This document shows positions 62,964 through 64,000 of a DNA stretch of 64,000 bases, in pieces. The notes below the pieces were generated by a model that did no database searches, was not told the DNA's origin, and saw only the letters and a program-made list of their open reading frames with translations. Position numbers and translations under genes: made by a program. The stretch comes from JAAXZI01 sp045863575 (lineage in GTDB: Bacteria > Planctomycetota > Phycisphaerae > UBA1845 > PWPN01), in the NCBI GenBank assembly GCA_045863575.1, contig BTUC01000001.1, forward strand, positions 1-64,000, in the 5' to 3' direction. Every line of letters begins with the position of its first letter. Positions within the stretch are counted from its first letter, which is position 1.

Positions 62964-64000
62964 TCAGACGCGCGCGGGTTGCGTCGGCTCGGACTCGTGG
63001 GCGCCCGCCTGACGGTTACCGTCGGACAACTCGTCCACGCCGATCATGTCGCTCGCATCAGGCTGGCCGTGAGCGTCGGACGGATCCGAGGGGCCGCGGC
63101 CGCGGGCGGCGGCAGCCAGGGCCGCCTGCTTGCGCCGGCGGATGACCACCGGCTTCACATAAAACGCGTAGACCATGCCGGCGATCGAGATCACCACACC
63201 CAGCAGCATGGCGTGGACGCCGTTGCGGTTGCCCACACCCAGCACGGTATGGGCCTCGATTTCCGGATCCCACTGGGCCTGGAAGTACCACAGATCGTCA
63301 TGCCGCGCCGGGTCGTTTGATTTCACGTCCACAATGTCCGACCACTTGCCGTCATCGAGAAAGCGGATCAGGCTGATGTAGTCACTGGGACGATCGCCAC
63401 CGGGGTACGTCTTGAGCACAAATCGATCGAGCGCCACCGGCGAAGGCAGCGGGTCTCGCCAGCGTGAGTAGAGCAACCACAACGTCCGGCCGTCTGAGAG
63501 CTGCACCGTGCGCGGCGAATAACCGAACCGCCGGGGCTGGGCTCGTTGCTCGTCGGGAAAGGCGTACTGGTTGAACGGAAGCCAGACACTCTGAATCTGC
63601 CGGCCGTCGGCCACCTCCACGCGAACGAGCGAAGTGGTCTTGCCTACGCTGCTTAGACCCATCCGCTGGGCGGGCGGTACGATGGCCGGCCGAACCTCGG
63701 GGCGGGCCCGATCGAGCACTCCATCCACCGTCATCGTCACGCCATCGACCAGCGTGAACTGCTCGCCGGGGGTGGCCTGATGATGCTGATACGTGCCGTC
63801 CACGCGCGTGAGCACCACGTCGACCTGATCGGAGCCGGAGGCCACCAGGAGCATCCGCGCCTGGGCCGCATCGATGTACTCAAACTTGATGTCCGGATCG
63901 ACCGGCTCCTTGACCTCCTTGTCGAGATCCCGGCCGCCGCCGGTATCGCCCTCGAGAACCACCCGCTCGAAGGTTTGCTCACCTTGGGTCACACGAATGA
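62964..64000 (-). CDS. ResB/Ccs1-like cytochrome c biogenesis protein, truncated by window edge
   Basis: The frame stays open to the edge (upstream codons encode I-R before the GTG at 63992), so the N-terminus is missing. Visible are about 345 residues: an extracytoplasmic beta-rich region (RMLLVASGSDQVDVVLTRVDG, GVTMTVDGVLDRARPEVRP, DGRTLWLLYSRWRDPLPSPVALDRFV) and, near the end, one membrane segment (VHAMLLGVVISIAGMVYAFYVKPVVIRRRKQ) followed by a charged C-terminal tail. This matches the C-terminal part of ResB-type proteins and fits the neighbouring ccsA. Confidence 0.8.
   Translation of the reverse strand, partial: IRVTQGEQTFERVVLEGDTGGGRDLDKEVKEPVDPDIKFEYIDAAQARMLLVASGSDQVDVVLTRVDGTYQHHQATPGEQFTLVDGVTMTVDGVLDRARPEVRPAIVPPAQRMGLSSVGKTTSLVRVEVADGRQIQSVWLPFNQYAFPDEQRAQPRRFGYSPRTVQLSDGRTLWLLYSRWRDPLPSPVALDRFVLKTYPGGDRPSDYISLIRFLDDGKWSDIVDVKSNDPARHDDLWYFQAQWDPEIEAHTVLGVGNRNGVHAMLLGVVISIAGMVYAFYVKPVVIRRRKQAALAAAARGRGPSDPSDAHGQPDASDMIGVDELSDGNRQAGAHESEPTQPARV

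Overview
The window is GC-rich DNA that looks like it comes from a member of the Planctomycetota, possibly a Phycisphaerae-like lineage. This is inferred from the mix of large secreted proteins ending in dockerin-like repeats, a PEP-CTERM protein, a HAF/thrombospondin-3 protein, PPIase and glycosidase paralogs, plus many GC-rich palindromic intergenic repeats. It is a scaffold fragment: a run of ten Ns lies at 60124-60133, and both ends cut through genes (clpC on the left, a resB-like gene on the right).

Layout. 1-10.3 kb: end of clpC with a strong terminator; pyrF and a GT87-type membrane glycosyltransferase in one minus-strand unit; rsgA; an NhaD-type Na+/H+ antiporter; a DUF192 lipoprotein; an RsbU/SpoIIE-type phosphatase. 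10.4-23.7 kb: secreted polysaccharide-related proteins, comprising a sugar-dehydrogenase-like propeller with dockerin, a 2034-residue multi-module glycosidase, and two neighbouring paralogs, one ending in PEP-CTERM and one in dockerin. 23.8-32.7 kb: a TMTC-like GT-C/TPR protein, a LacI-type regulator, an octaheme cytochrome with TPRs, and uxaB-uxaA for altronate metabolism. 32.8-39.2 kb: a housekeeping block on the minus strand (SRP RNA, dnaX, ybaB, recR, rpoN) with a cyclophilin and a lipoprotein. 39.7-44.5 kb: a 1567-residue Cys/Asp-rich repeat protein. 44.7-47.7 kb: GNAT acetyltransferase, topoisomerase IB, fliM. 47.9-60 kb: more secreted proteins (two with dockerin), a methyltransferase, and a Big2/PKD protein. 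60.3-64 kb: ccsA and part of a resB-like gene (System II cytochrome c maturation).

How the parts fit. Glycosidases, a sugar-dehydrogenase-like protein and altronate oxidoreductase/dehydratase suggest use of plant- or algae-type polysaccharides including uronates; the Ccs genes could mature the octaheme cytochrome. These links are inference from content.

The most unusual signal is a set of short GC-rich palindromic and tandem elements that occur between genes and also in frame inside coding sequences. A 43-bp element occurs at 5089-5131 (inside rsgA), 53023-53065 and 60219-60261. A 29-bp inverted repeat brackets a 34-bp x5 tandem array at 6154-6433, and a longer-looped relative lies inside the GT87 gene at 2876-2944. 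Other notable signals are a 10-A slippery run in dnaX, a pair of LacI-like operators 30 bp apart at 19902-19945, heptamer repeats directly after two dockerin genes, and several start codons placed immediately after -10-like boxes.
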